The position numbers and the translations under genes are program-made. Below are positions 1 through 7,662 of a stretch of DNA of 19,357 bases, piece after piece. The notes under the pieces were generated by a model. The model did no database searches and had not been told where the DNA came from. It saw only the letters and a list, made by a program, of their open reading frames with translations. Each line of letters starts with the position of its first letter. Positions within the stretch are counted from its first letter, which is position 1. The stretch is from JACAEY01 sp049700155 (GTDB taxonomy: Bacteria > Nitrospirota > Thermodesulfovibrionia > Thermodesulfovibrionales > SM23-35), in contig JBNAVX010000043.1 in assembly GCA_049700155.1 (NCBI GenBank), forward strand, positions 1 to 19,357, given 5' to 3'.

Positions 1-64
1 TTTAAATCCGCTCAAATACTACATCTGCCAAGAATTTTATGAATAATATGGGTTAATATTCATT
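1..64 (-). repeat. Partial copy of a dispersed motif at left window edge
   Basis: This is the non-coding tail downstream of dnaX. Read on the minus strand it contains CCCA, four bases, ATTCATAAA, then TTGGCAGATGTAGTATT (positions 31-15). A closely related arrangement occurs at the other end of the window on the plus strand, where the last motif matches at 16 of 17 bases. I see no convincing gene start here: the expected dnaX-downstream neighbour (ybaB/recR) does not begin within these bases. The identity of the repeat is unknown. Confidence 0.4.
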
Positions 65-1735
65 CTACTTCTTGTCTTCCTCTAATGGAATCACATCTAC
101 GATCCTTCCATCAAAGAGTTCAAGAGCCTCCTTAATAATAGGCTCACCCATTATCTTTTCCTTCAGCTCCTTTTTACTCATCTTATTCTCTTTTTCTTTT
201 TGAGTCTCTATCTTAACCTTAATATCTGAACCGATTTCTTCAGAGAAAATCTTTTCTAATACTTTCAGATTCTTTCTTATAGAGTCAGCAAAGACTGAAT
301 CACCACCATTTAAGATAATCCTGAGTTCATTAGCATTCAGTATAAACTCTGCCCTTGATAGTTTTGAGGCAAGGGGTGCATCCATCTTTCTTATAGCCCT
401 TTGCCTGAGGTCTTCTGTCAAGGTCTCAGTTATTATATCCGCGTCACCATCTATAACAGATGCGTTATTCTGATCCTCCTGAATAGGATGGTTTACGATC
501 TCATCGTATTCTGAATCCAGGTCTGGAGGTTCAGCATGTCTTTCAGGAAGGTTCATTACAGGTTCAGGGAATGCGGATTTTTTGACCTCAGAAAAGTTAT
601 CCTTAAGGTAATTATCTATATTTTTTAAGATCTCTTTCAGAGGTTTTATATCACTCAAGAAGCTCGCCTTTATGAGGGACATCTCAAGACTGATGCGAGG
701 GGAAGAAGCATTTTTTATATCCAACTCTGCCTTCATTATTTCTGAAAGGAGGAGTGTGAGTTCTTCTTCTGAGGTCTTACTCGCAATCTCTTTTACAGTA
801 TCTATTTCGTCTTTATCTAAATCAAGGATATTTTCGGGGTTTCCTACAACCTTTGCAACCAGTAAATCTCTGAAGAAGTGGACGAGTTCTTTTATAAATG
901 ACCTTATGTCAGTTCCTCTTTCAACAAGTTCCTCAGTAATCTTTAATATATCTTCTCTTTTTCCCTCAATAAGTGCAACAGATGTCTTAGAAAGGAGGCT
1001 GAAGTCTGTTAAACCAAGTAGGTCTTTAACATCAGACTCATTTATGTCTGATGAGAATGAGGATAACTGATCAAGTATTGTGAGTGAATCCCTTAAGCTT
1101 CCATCAGAAGCCCTTGCGATTAGTTCAAGTGCAGGACCAGAGATATTTATATTCTCTTCAAGGGATATCTCCTTCAGGCGTTTCTTTATCTCATTGGTGG
1201 GTATCCTCCTGAAAGGAAGATGCTGGCAACGGGAGAGCACAGTCAGAGGAATCTTTTTGGGAGCTGTGGTTGCGAGTACAAATATGACATGAGGTGGAGG
1301 TTCTTCAAGGGTCTTAAGAAGAGCATTGAATGCAGCGTTGGAAAGCATATGGGATTCGTCAATGATATAGACCTTGTATTTTCCGGCAGAGGGTGCATAT
1401 TTTACTCTTTCTCTCAAATCTCTCACATCATCCACACTGGTATTAGATGCACCATCTATCTCAAGAACATCAATTGAATAACCATCTGTAATTGCCTTGC
1501 ATGACGCACAGGTGCCGCATGGCGCAGGGGTAGGGCCACTTTCACAGTTCAGAGCCTTTGCTAAAATCCTTGCTGTAGAGGTCTTGCCAACACCTCTCGG
1601 ACCAGAGAAAAGATAAGCATGTGCTACCTTCCTCTGTTCTATTGAGTTTCTCAGGATTCTTATTATGGGTTCCTGTCCGATAAGTTCATCAAAGCTCTGT
1701 GGTCTCCATTTTCTTGCAAGTACTAAATAGCTCAT
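65..1735 (-). CDS. dnaX: DNA polymerase III subunit tau/gamma (DnaX)
   Basis: Clamp-loader ATPase of the replicative polymerase; it loads the beta clamp and, in its full-length tau form, links polymerase cores to the helicase. From the chosen ATG at 1735 (556 aa) the protein starts MSYLVLARKWRPQ, the usual family start. A TTG four codons upstream (1747) would add MTKL, but it lies in a repeat and has no ribosome binding site. Visible motifs: Walker A GPRGVGKTS (about residues 45-53), a zinc-binding cysteine set (64, 73, 76, 79), a Walker B-type IIDESHMLS (usually DEVH, here DESH) and the SRC sensor 1 motif near 168-170. The C-terminal half beyond about residue 370 is charged and poorly conserved, as expected for the tau-specific part. 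A possible frameshift site at 626-620 is listed separately. It lies downstream of tRNA-Ser and ffs on the same strand, a common bacterial arrangement. Confidence 0.97.
   Translation of the reverse strand: MSYLVLARKWRPQSFDELIGQEPIIRILRNSIEQRKVAHAYLFSGPRGVGKTSTARILAKALNCESGPTPAPCGTCASCKAITDGYSIDVLEIDGASNTSVDDVRDLRERVKYAPSAGKYKVYIIDESHMLSNAAFNALLKTLEEPPPHVIFVLATTAPKKIPLTVLSRCQHLPFRRIPTNEIKKRLKEISLEENINISGPALELIARASDGSLRDSLTILDQLSSFSSDINESDVKDLLGLTDFSLLSKTSVALIEGKREDILKITEELVERGTDIRSFIKELVHFFRDLLVAKVVGNPENILDLDKDEIDTVKEIASKTSEEELTLLLSEIMKAELDIKNASSPRISLEMSLIKASFLSDIKPLKEILKNIDNYLKDNFSEVKKSAFPEPVMNLPERHAEPPDLDSEYDEIVNHPIQEDQNNASVIDGDADIITETLTEDLRQRAIRKMDAPLASKLSRAEFILNANELRIILNGGDSVFADSIRKNLKVLEKIFSEEIGSDIKVKIETQKEKENKMSKKELKEKIMGEPIIKEALELFDGRIVDVIPLEEDKK
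612..626 (-). promoter_or_regulatory. Candidate -1 frameshift site in dnaX (gamma form)
   Basis: In the dnaX reading frame the codons TTA AAA AAT (628-620) contain the slippery heptamer A_AAA_AAT. After a -1 slip the next codons are TAT AGA TAA, so translation stops at 614-612 after two added residues. The product would be about 374 aa and end where domains I-III of DnaX usually end. E. coli makes gamma by a -1 slip on A_AAA_AAG followed by a near-immediate stop. An SD-like AAAGAG lies five bases upstream of the heptamer. No strong downstream stem-loop is evident, and the Asn codon makes the site weaker than the E. coli one. Confidence 0.4.
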
Positions 1736-1741
1736 AAGTTT

Positions 1742-1796
1742 AGTCAATACTCATTGGTCAATAGTCAATAGTTTTTATGACCATTGACTGATGACC
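1742..1796. repeat. Imperfect hairpin of 7-bp repeats between ffs and dnaX
   Basis: The plus strand carries three GTCAATA units (starting at 1743, 1757 and 1764), followed by an imperfect complement at 1779-1796. GGTCA..AGTCAAT.GT (1756-1772) can pair with the second half across a loop of about six bases. On the minus-strand transcript it would fold between the SRP RNA 3' end and the dnaX start. There is no uridine tract, so it is not a typical intrinsic terminator. It could be an attenuating or protecting stem, or simply an intergenic repeat. Confidence 0.55.
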
Positions 1797-1807
1797 TTTT
1801 AGTTTTT

Positions 1808-1920
1808 GGCAGCCAGGAAAAGACGTCCTATGTCACGCAGAGAAAATGCTTACCGCTGCTTCCTTCCGGACCTGACGGGGTTCACATCCATCTGCTGCAT
1901 AGTGCCCTTCCCTGACTGCG
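1808..1920 (-). ncRNA. ffs: Signal recognition particle RNA (4.5S RNA)
   Basis: The minus strand carries the SRP RNA core GGTCCGGAAGGAAGCAGC (plus coordinates 1855-1872), with the GGAA tetraloop and the asymmetric-loop bases that bind Ffh, preceded by GAACCCCGTCA. The ends pair: GCAG and CAGG near the 5' end match CCTG and CTGC near the 3' end, closing a hairpin of about 112 nt. This is the short form without an Alu domain, as in most Gram-negative bacteria. It lies 20 nt after tRNA-Ser and upstream of dnaX, probably in one transcript. The ends are set from pairing and are accurate to a few bases. Confidence 0.96.
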
Positions 1921-1940
1921 TATCAAAAATTATTAAGAGA

Positions 1941-2034
1941 TGGCGGAGAGAGAGGGATTTGAACCCTCGGTGAGGTTTTTAGACCCCACACACGATTTCC
2001 AGTCGTGCTCCTTCGGCCTCTCGGACATCTCTCC
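1941..2034 (-). tRNA. tRNA-Ser (anticodon GGA)
   Basis: A class II tRNA of 94 nt with an encoded CCA end. The acceptor strand GGAGAGA pairs with TCTCTCC, followed by discriminator G and CCA. The anticodon arm is CACGA-CTGGAAA-TCGTG, giving anticodon GGA (plus 1998-2000), which reads UCC and UCU serine codons. A long variable arm (TGGGGT/ACCTCA) marks it as a serine tRNA. The T arm is GAGGG-TTCAAAT-CCCTC. It is followed on the same strand by ffs and dnaX. Confidence 0.97.
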
Positions 2035-2207
2035 ATTGTCTCGTAAAACGTGATGGTAATTAGTCAGAATAATATATTGCTTATTACATATCACGAATTA
2101 CAGTAACGATTTATGGTTTTCATTTAAGATTAATGAAAAGAAGATGATAAAATCAAGTTGCATATGGAAAATGTAATTGAGAGGTCGCATTGCGACAGTT
2201 TATTACT
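2035..2207. other. Intergenic region gatB to tRNA-Ser, with degenerate 7-bp repeats
   Basis: There is no gene here. At 2074-2101 four consecutive heptamers (ATATTGC, TTATTAC, ATATCAC, GAATTAC on the plus strand) form a degenerate tandem array in the spot where a tRNA promoter would be expected on the minus strand. A small hairpin GTCGC-ATT-GCGAC lies at 2184-2196, twelve bases past the gatB stop. It has no uridine tract, so it is at best a weak terminator for gatAB. Confidence 0.4.
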
Positions 2208-3638
2208 TTATGGTGACAGTTTCTTCCTTAATAACTCATTCACCATCTGTGGATTCGCTTTTCCTTTAGTCAGCTTCATCACCTGACCTACGAAAAATCC
2301 TATGAGCTTTTCCTCTCCTGACCTGAACCGCTCAACTTCCTTTGGATGTTTTGCAATAACCTCATCAATAAATTTATCTATTTCTCTGGTATCACTTATC
2401 TGTAAAAGCCCTTTTTCCTTTACAATAATCTCAGCATCTTTGCCTGTTTTATACATCTCTTCAAATACAGCCTTTGCAATCTTTCCACTGATTGTCCCAT
2501 TATCTATGAGCCTTAACATGCCAACAAGTTGTTTTGGTCTCAGAGGACATTCTTCTATTGTTTTATCTTCTTCATTCAATAACCTCATTAAGTCGCCCTG
2601 TATCCAGTTTGAAACAATCTTAGGTTGCCCACCAAGTTTAACTGCTTCTTCAAACCAGTCTGCAAGTGGTCTCTCTGATGAAAGAAAATCCGCATCATGT
2701 TCAGGAAGTGAATATTCAGAAACAAAACGCCCTCTCTTTATGTCAGGTAATTCAGTAATGGATTCTTTTATTTCATTAATCCACTCCTGATCAACGGTTA
2801 TTGGTACAAGGTCTGGTTCTGGGAAGTATCTGTAGTCATGTGCCTCTTCTTTTCCACGCATCGATTCTGTTATGCCTCTTATAGAGTCCCATAGCCTTGT
2901 CTCCTGAATAACCTTCCCACCGTGTTCCAATATCTTCATCTGCCTTCTTATCTCATAATCAAGCGCCTTTTCAACAAATTTAAATGAATTAATATTTTTT
3001 ACCTCAGTCCTTATACCATACTCTTTTTGACCGATAGGTCTAACAGACACATTTGCATCACATCTTAGCGACCCCTGTTCCATGTTCCCATCGCAGACAC
3101 CAAGATATCTCAGAATAGTCCTGAGCTTTTTCATATATTCTACTGCTTCGCGCGGGCTCCTTATATCAGGCTTTGAAACGATCTCCATAAGTGGGACTCC
3201 TGCCCTGTTTAAATCTACAAAACTGTAATTGCCGTCTTCTACATGTATGTTCTTGCCTGCATCTTCTTCTATATGGATCCTGATGATTCCAATCTTTTTA
3301 ATTTCTCCATCGATAACTATCTCAACATATCCATCTTCGCATATCGGAAGCTCATACTGGCTGATCTGATATCCTTTTGGTAAATCAGGATAAAAGTAAT
3401 TTTTTCTTGCAAACCTGCTGTATCTGGATATCTTGCAATTCATTGAAAGACCTGTCTTGATTGCAAGTTCAAGGGCTTTTTTATTTAAGACAGGAAGGAC
3501 CCCTGGCATACCAATACAAACTGGACATGTCTGTGTATTGGGTTCTGATCCGAATTTTGTAGAACAGCCACAGAATATCTTTGTCTCTGTCAACATCTGG
3601 GCATGTACCTCAAGTCCTATGACTGCCTCGTATTTCAT
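2208..3638 (-). CDS. gatB: Asp-tRNA(Asn)/Glu-tRNA(Gln) amidotransferase subunit B
   Basis: GatB binds misacylated Glu-tRNA(Gln) or Asp-tRNA(Asn), activates the side chain with ATP and receives ammonia from GatA, giving Gln-tRNA or Asn-tRNA in the cytoplasm. At 476 aa it is the normal family length. The N-terminal YEAVIGLEVHAQ and the zinc-site cysteines (CGC at 23-25 and CPVC at 38-41) are clear. The middle has the family motifs EQGSLRCDANVSVRP and EVKNINSF, and the C-terminal 130 residues form the helical YqeY-type tRNA-binding tail. The ATG start overlaps the TGA stop of gatA in an ATGA arrangement (3635-3638), which implies translational coupling. The third subunit gene, gatC, is not adjacent. 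Confidence 0.98.
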   Translation of the reverse strand: MKYEAVIGLEVHAQMLTETKIFCGCSTKFGSEPNTQTCPVCIGMPGVLPVLNKKALELAIKTGLSMNCKISRYSRFARKNYFYPDLPKGYQISQYELPICEDGYVEIVIDGEIKKIGIIRIHIEEDAGKNIHVEDGNYSFVDLNRAGVPLMEIVSKPDIRSPREAVEYMKKLRTILRYLGVCDGNMEQGSLRCDANVSVRPIGQKEYGIRTEVKNINSFKFVEKALDYEIRRQMKILEHGGKVIQETRLWDSIRGITESMRGKEEAHDYRYFPEPDLVPITVDQEWINEIKESITELPDIKRGRFVSEYSLPEHDADFLSSERPLADWFEEAVKLGGQPKIVSNWIQGDLMRLLNEEDKTIEECPLRPKQLVGMLRLIDNGTISGKIAKAVFEEMYKTGKDAEIIVKEKGLLQISDTREIDKFIDEVIAKHPKEVERFRSGEEKLIGFFVGQVMKLTKGKANPQMVNELLRKKLSP

Positions 3639-5086
3639 AGATTAGGTCTCCTTTTATGCCAATCTGTGCTCTGTTCATAGGCAAAAGCAACTTTCAAGAC
3701 CGTCTCTTCATCAAAAGGCTTACCTATTATCTGTAGTCCCACCGGTAGATTATTTTTTGTAAATCCACATGGGATAGAAATAGCTGGAATACCTGCAAGA
3801 TTAACAGATATTGTAAATATATCAGACAGGTACATCTGGAGGGGATCTTGAATCTTTTCTCCTATTTTAAATGCAGGAGTAGGAGATGTTGGAGTAACAA
3901 TCACATCAACCTCTTTGAAGACTTTATCAAAGTCCTGCTTTATGAGTGTTCTCACCTGCTGTGCCTTTTTATAATAAGCCTCATAATACCCTGCTGAGAG
4001 AGCATAAGTTCCTAGCATTATTCTCCTCTTGACCTCTGGACCGAATCCAGAAGCCCTTGTCTTCATATATGTATCTATCAGGTCTTTTCCTTCTGCCCTA
4101 AGACCATATTTCATGCCATCATACCTTGCAAGGTTTGAAGATGCCTCGGATGTTGCTATGATGTAATATGCTGCAATAGCATAGTCAGTATGAGGGAGTG
4201 ATACCTCTACAGGGACTGCTCCGAGGGATTCAAGATGTCTGATAGCATTCTTTACGAGAAAGTCTACTTCTTCGTCAATGCCTTTAATAAAATACTCCTT
4301 TGGAACACCTATTTTGAGTCCTTTTATATCTCTGCCAAGGGAAGATGTAAAATCTGGGACTGAAACAGGTGCTGAAGTAGAATCAAGAGGGTCATGACCT
4401 GAGATAATATTCATCAATATCGCTGAATCTTCAATATTCTTCGTAATAGGTCCTATCTGGTCTAAAGAAGATGCAAAGGCGACAAGACCATATCTTGATA
4501 CCCTCCCATATGTTGGTTTTAATCCAACTACTCCACAGAAGGCTGCTGGCTGTCTTATTGAACCTCCTGTATCAGAGCCTAATGCTGCAATACACTCATC
4601 AGCAGCAACTGCAGCGGCAGGTCCACCGCTTGAGCCTCCGGGTGACCTTTCGATGTCCCATGGATTTCTTGTTATAAAGAAAGATGAGTTTTCAGTTGAT
4701 GAGCCCATCGCAAACTCATCCATATTTGCTTTCCCAATTAGTATATAACCTTGCTCTTTAAGCTTTAATGTTACAGTGCTTTCATAAGGTGGCACGAAGT
4801 TAAAGAGTATCTTAGATGAACAGGTTGTGAGTATATCCTTTGTGCATATATTATCTTTGACGGCAAGAGGAATACCGAGTAACATCTTCCTCTCCCTGCC
4901 GATCTTCTTTTCGGTCTCTTCTATGAGACTAAAGGCGTGTTCTTTTGTTATAGTGACGAAAGATCTTATTCTGTCTTCAACAGCATCTATCCTCGCTGAT
5001 ATAGAATTGACAAGGTCTTTAACAGATATTTCTCTCCTGTCAAGCAGAGACCTTGCCTCTGAAATAGTTAAAGCATAAAGCCTCAA
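3635..5086 (-). CDS. gatA: Asp-tRNA(Asn)/Glu-tRNA(Gln) amidotransferase subunit A
   Basis: GatA is the glutaminase of the GatCAB complex: it hydrolyses glutamine and channels ammonia to GatB. At 483 aa it shows the amidase-signature Ser-cisSer-Lys triad: K77 in PLAVKDNI, S152 in GGSSGG and S176 in SDTGGSIRQP. The start is TTG (5086-5084), preceded by a good ribosome binding site (AAGGGAG, then about seven bases). No in-frame ATG exists nearby, and the resulting N-terminus RLYALTISEA aligns with the usual family start, so the TTG is well supported. It is the first gene of the gatA-gatB pair and is divergent from gspD, with 83 bp between them. Confidence 0.98.
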   Translation of the reverse strand: MRLYALTISEARSLLDRREISVKDLVNSISARIDAVEDRIRSFVTITKEHAFSLIEETEKKIGRERKMLLGIPLAVKDNICTKDILTTCSSKILFNFVPPYESTVTLKLKEQGYILIGKANMDEFAMGSSTENSSFFITRNPWDIERSPGGSSGGPAAAVAADECIAALGSDTGGSIRQPAAFCGVVGLKPTYGRVSRYGLVAFASSLDQIGPITKNIEDSAILMNIISGHDPLDSTSAPVSVPDFTSSLGRDIKGLKIGVPKEYFIKGIDEEVDFLVKNAIRHLESLGAVPVEVSLPHTDYAIAAYYIIATSEASSNLARYDGMKYGLRAEGKDLIDTYMKTRASGFGPEVKRRIMLGTYALSAGYYEAYYKKAQQVRTLIKQDFDKVFKEVDVIVTPTSPTPAFKIGEKIQDPLQMYLSDIFTISVNLAGIPAISIPCGFTKNNLPVGLQIIGKPFDEETVLKVAFAYEQSTDWHKRRPNL

Positions 5087-5123
5087 TCTTCTTCTCCCTT
5101 GATTCTCTAATTTGTAAATATTA

Positions 5124-5129
5124 ATTATA
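5124..5129 (-). promoter_or_regulatory. Candidate -10 box for gatA
   Basis: A perfect TATAAT on the minus strand, 38 bases upstream of the TTG start of gatA. No good -35 box sits at the standard distance, so the assignment rests on the -10 match and its position only. Confidence 0.35.
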
Positions 5130-5152
5130 CACCTTTGTGTGATTTCATTCTA

Positions 5153-5181
5153 TTGACATAGAAAAGTAAATGCATTATCTT
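5153..5181 (+). promoter_or_regulatory. Candidate sigma-70-type promoter for gspD
   Basis: A perfect -35 TTGACA (5153-5158), a 17-base spacer and TATCTT (5176-5181; 4 of 6 match to TATAAT). Transcription would begin near 5188, inside the longest possible gspD reading frame. If real, this promoter excludes the ATG at 5170 and favours the ATG at 5191 or 5218. Confidence 0.45.
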
Positions 5182-7650
5182 AGAACATCTATGAAAAGCC
5201 ATATAAGCAGGAAACTAATGGGTTTCCTTTTATTTATCTCTATATATTTCTTTATTACATTTTTAAGTTCTATCTTAGAAAATAATCCTAATCCTCATGC
5301 TATACAGACAGGTGATATTATTCTTAGATACGGAAGACACACTGGATTTGAACGAATCGTCATTGAGGCAGGAGAATCCATAATAAATGCAACAAAGTTT
5401 GTTATTTTACCCTCTCGATTGAAGATAGAGCTTCCTGAACAATTAGACCTGAAAGCACCACAAAAGTTTCCTTTCAGATTCGCACTTCTGAATAAATTAT
5501 TAGAGATCAATCTTGGTGAGGAGAGAGAGGTAAAGTTTTCAAGGTTCTATTCTCCATCAAGGCTTGTATTTGATGTACAGGAAAGGAAGAAGACTGATAT
5601 AAAGGCAGGGAAAAATATTTACGATTCAGTGAAAATAGTTCCAGACAAAAAAGTGGATACCAGTCTGGTAAAAAAGACTGTTATGGAGGCAGATGAAGAG
5701 GAAGGTAATAAAGAAGAGGATGAAGAATTGCCAACAGAGCAACCAGCACTGCCAGCACAACCAATACCTCAAAAACCACAACCTAACCAAACTCCTCCTT
5801 CACAGCCTGTTCAACCAGCACCATCGCCTACTACACCAACACCATTGGTGCCACCAAAGCCTGCTGAAGAAAAACAATCAGAAGTAAAGCCACCTGAGAA
5901 AAAAGAGGAGTTACCTGTTAAGCCTGCACCACCAAAGGTGGAAAAGAAGCCTGCAGATATAAGTTTCTTTTTTGATGATGCTGATGTATATGAAGTAATC
6001 CAGACGGTCTTCGGCGAGATCCTGAAGGTCAATTTTATTGTTGACCCTAAGATAAAAGGCAGGGTCAATTTCAGGACAACAACACCTATTCCAAGGTCTG
6101 AAGTACTAAGTGTAATGGAGATTATCTTCAGACTTAATGGAATAGCAGTTGTTGAAGAAAGGGGATTGTACAGGATTATCTCTATAAGTGACATACCAAA
6201 AGAGCCATCACCAATACGTTTTGGGAGGGAGCCTGATACAGTAGAATTAAAAGGCATCGCCATTGTCCAGGTAGTCCAGCTTAAGTTCATAACTTCTGCT
6301 GAGATGTCAAAGATTCTTACCCCGATGCTTTCGCAAGGGGGTGCTATTCTTGAGGTTCCACCAAGTTTCATAATAATTGCAGACACTGATGCTAATGTAA
6401 AGAGACTTTTACAACTCGTTGAGATATTTGATAGCGAAAAACTGAGGATGGCTATGCCTCAGGTTTTCGTTTATCCTGTCCAGAATAGCAAGGCAAAAGA
6501 TGTCGCAACTATGCTTCAGCAGATATTCCTTGGTCAGAAGCCCTCAGCACCAACACCAGCAAAAACACCTACAACTACCAAGACCCCATCTCCTACACCA
6601 CCAGCACAGACTCCTGTCACTTTAGGCGAAGGTGGAGAGGCTTTGGTTTCTGAAGCAACAAGGATATTTGCTGATGAGGTAACAAACTCAATAATCATCC
6701 TCGCAACACCTGAAGACTTTAAGACTATCGCAGAGACTATAAAAAAGATAGATATCGTTCCGAGGCAGGTTGTGATTGAAGGACTTATTGCTCAGGTGAC
6801 ACTAACTGATGATCTGAGTCTTGGGGTTTCATGGTCTTTAAGGTCACACATAAAGATTACAAGCTGGCCATTTGAGGGAACTGTTGAAAGAAGGGGTGGA
6901 GAGATAGTGAATGAAAAAGGTGCAAGGTTATCTGGAGAGATGGGACAGAATGCTGATACATTAGCAAAAGCCGGGCTTGGAAGTGGTTTTACTTTTGTTG
7001 GAACTGATCCAACAGGGACTGTAAGGGCTTTTATACAGACACTTGTTACAAAGTCAAGAGCAAAACTCCTTGCAACTCCTCACATACTTGTATCAGATAA
7101 TCGTGAGGCGAGTATCCAGGTTGGTTCACAGGTCCCCCTTGCAACCCAGACAGCAGTGACCCCGATTACAGGTGAAACAGTCACGAGTACAATTACATCA
7201 TCTGTTCAGTATAAGGATATAGGAATCATATTAAAGGTAAAGCCCCAGGTTAATGAGAGTGGACTTGTCTCGCTCGAACTATCACAGGAGATCTCATCTC
7301 TTGGAGAGGCAACAATAATAGCAGGTCAGCAGTATTCATCAATAACAAAGACAGAGGCAAAGACAAACCTCGTTGCACAGGATGGGCAGACGATCATAAT
7401 AGGAGGACTTATAAGAGAAGATACATCTAAATCACGTACAGGGATACCCATTCTAAGCCAGATACCCGTAATTGGTTATCTATTTGGTAGCACATCAGAA
7501 AGGACACAGAGAAATGAACTGATTATACTCCTTACACCACATGTGATGAAGACTTTGGAAGAAGCAAAGATTGTGACGACTGATTATGTGGACAGGTTCA
7601 TAAAGACCACAAAAGACAAGGCAATAAAAGAGATAATAAAGGAAAAGTAA
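5170..7650 (+). CDS. gspD: Type II secretion/type IV pilus secretin (GspD/PilQ type) with AMIN-like domain
   Basis: Outer-membrane secretin forming the gate for secreted proteins. Domains in order (longest form, 826 aa): signal segment about 17-34; AMIN-like beta domain about 45-137, typical of PilQ; a Glu-rich then Pro-rich linker about 170-262; N0 (STN) domain about 262-340; two secretin N-type domains about 357-423 and 429-530, the second with a Pro/Thr-rich insert at 457-483; and the beta-barrel secretin domain from about 530, with VPLATQ, a KTEAKTNLVAQDGQTIIIGG segment and the terminal GIPILSQIPVIGYLFG. The start is uncertain. ATG at 5170 gives the longest frame; 5191 gives a more basic signal peptide; 5218 has the best ribosome binding site (AGGA, five bases). 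It is the only secretion gene on this strand, and it ends 12 bp from the gspC stop. Confidence 0.93.
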   Translation: MHYLRTSMKSHISRKLMGFLLFISIYFFITFLSSILENNPNPHAIQTGDIILRYGRHTGFERIVIEAGESIINATKFVILPSRLKIELPEQLDLKAPQKFPFRFALLNKLLEINLGEEREVKFSRFYSPSRLVFDVQERKKTDIKAGKNIYDSVKIVPDKKVDTSLVKKTVMEADEEEGNKEEDEELPTEQPALPAQPIPQKPQPNQTPPSQPVQPAPSPTTPTPLVPPKPAEEKQSEVKPPEKKEELPVKPAPPKVEKKPADISFFFDDADVYEVIQTVFGEILKVNFIVDPKIKGRVNFRTTTPIPRSEVLSVMEIIFRLNGIAVVEERGLYRIISISDIPKEPSPIRFGREPDTVELKGIAIVQVVQLKFITSAEMSKILTPMLSQGGAILEVPPSFIIIADTDANVKRLLQLVEIFDSEKLRMAMPQVFVYPVQNSKAKDVATMLQQIFLGQKPSAPTPAKTPTTTKTPSPTPPAQTPVTLGEGGEALVSEATRIFADEVTNSIIILATPEDFKTIAETIKKIDIVPRQVVIEGLIAQVTLTDDLSLGVSWSLRSHIKITSWPFEGTVERRGGEIVNEKGARLSGEMGQNADTLAKAGLGSGFTFVGTDPTGTVRAFIQTLVTKSRAKLLATPHILVSDNREASIQVGSQVPLATQTAVTPITGETVTSTITSSVQYKDIGIILKVKPQVNESGLVSLELSQEISSLGEATIIAGQQYSSITKTEAKTNLVAQDGQTIIIGGLIREDTSKSRTGIPILSQIPVIGYLFGSTSERTQRNELIILLTPHVMKTLEEAKIVTTDYVDRFIKTTKDKAIKEIIKEK

Positions 7651-7662
7651 TTATTCATATTT

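Noticed and set aside
581..590. A second A-run in dnaX (GTC AAA AAA TCC) as a frameshift site
   Set aside because: The base before the run is C, so the P-site tRNA could not re-pair in the -1 frame; it is not a slippery heptamer in the reading frame.
672..1477. Three plus-strand open frames opposite dnaX
   Set aside because: All are antisense to a clear dnaX reading frame with intact motifs; none has a good ribosome binding site or recognisable domain.
2184..2196. GTCGC-ATT-GCGAC hairpin as terminator of gatAB
   Set aside because: The stem is only five to six base pairs and no uridine tract follows on the minus strand, so I do not call a terminator.
5811..6386. 191-codon open frame on the minus strand inside gspD
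   Set aside because: It lies entirely within the secretin gene; its composition mirrors the Pro-rich linker and N0 region in antisense, and it has no family resemblance.
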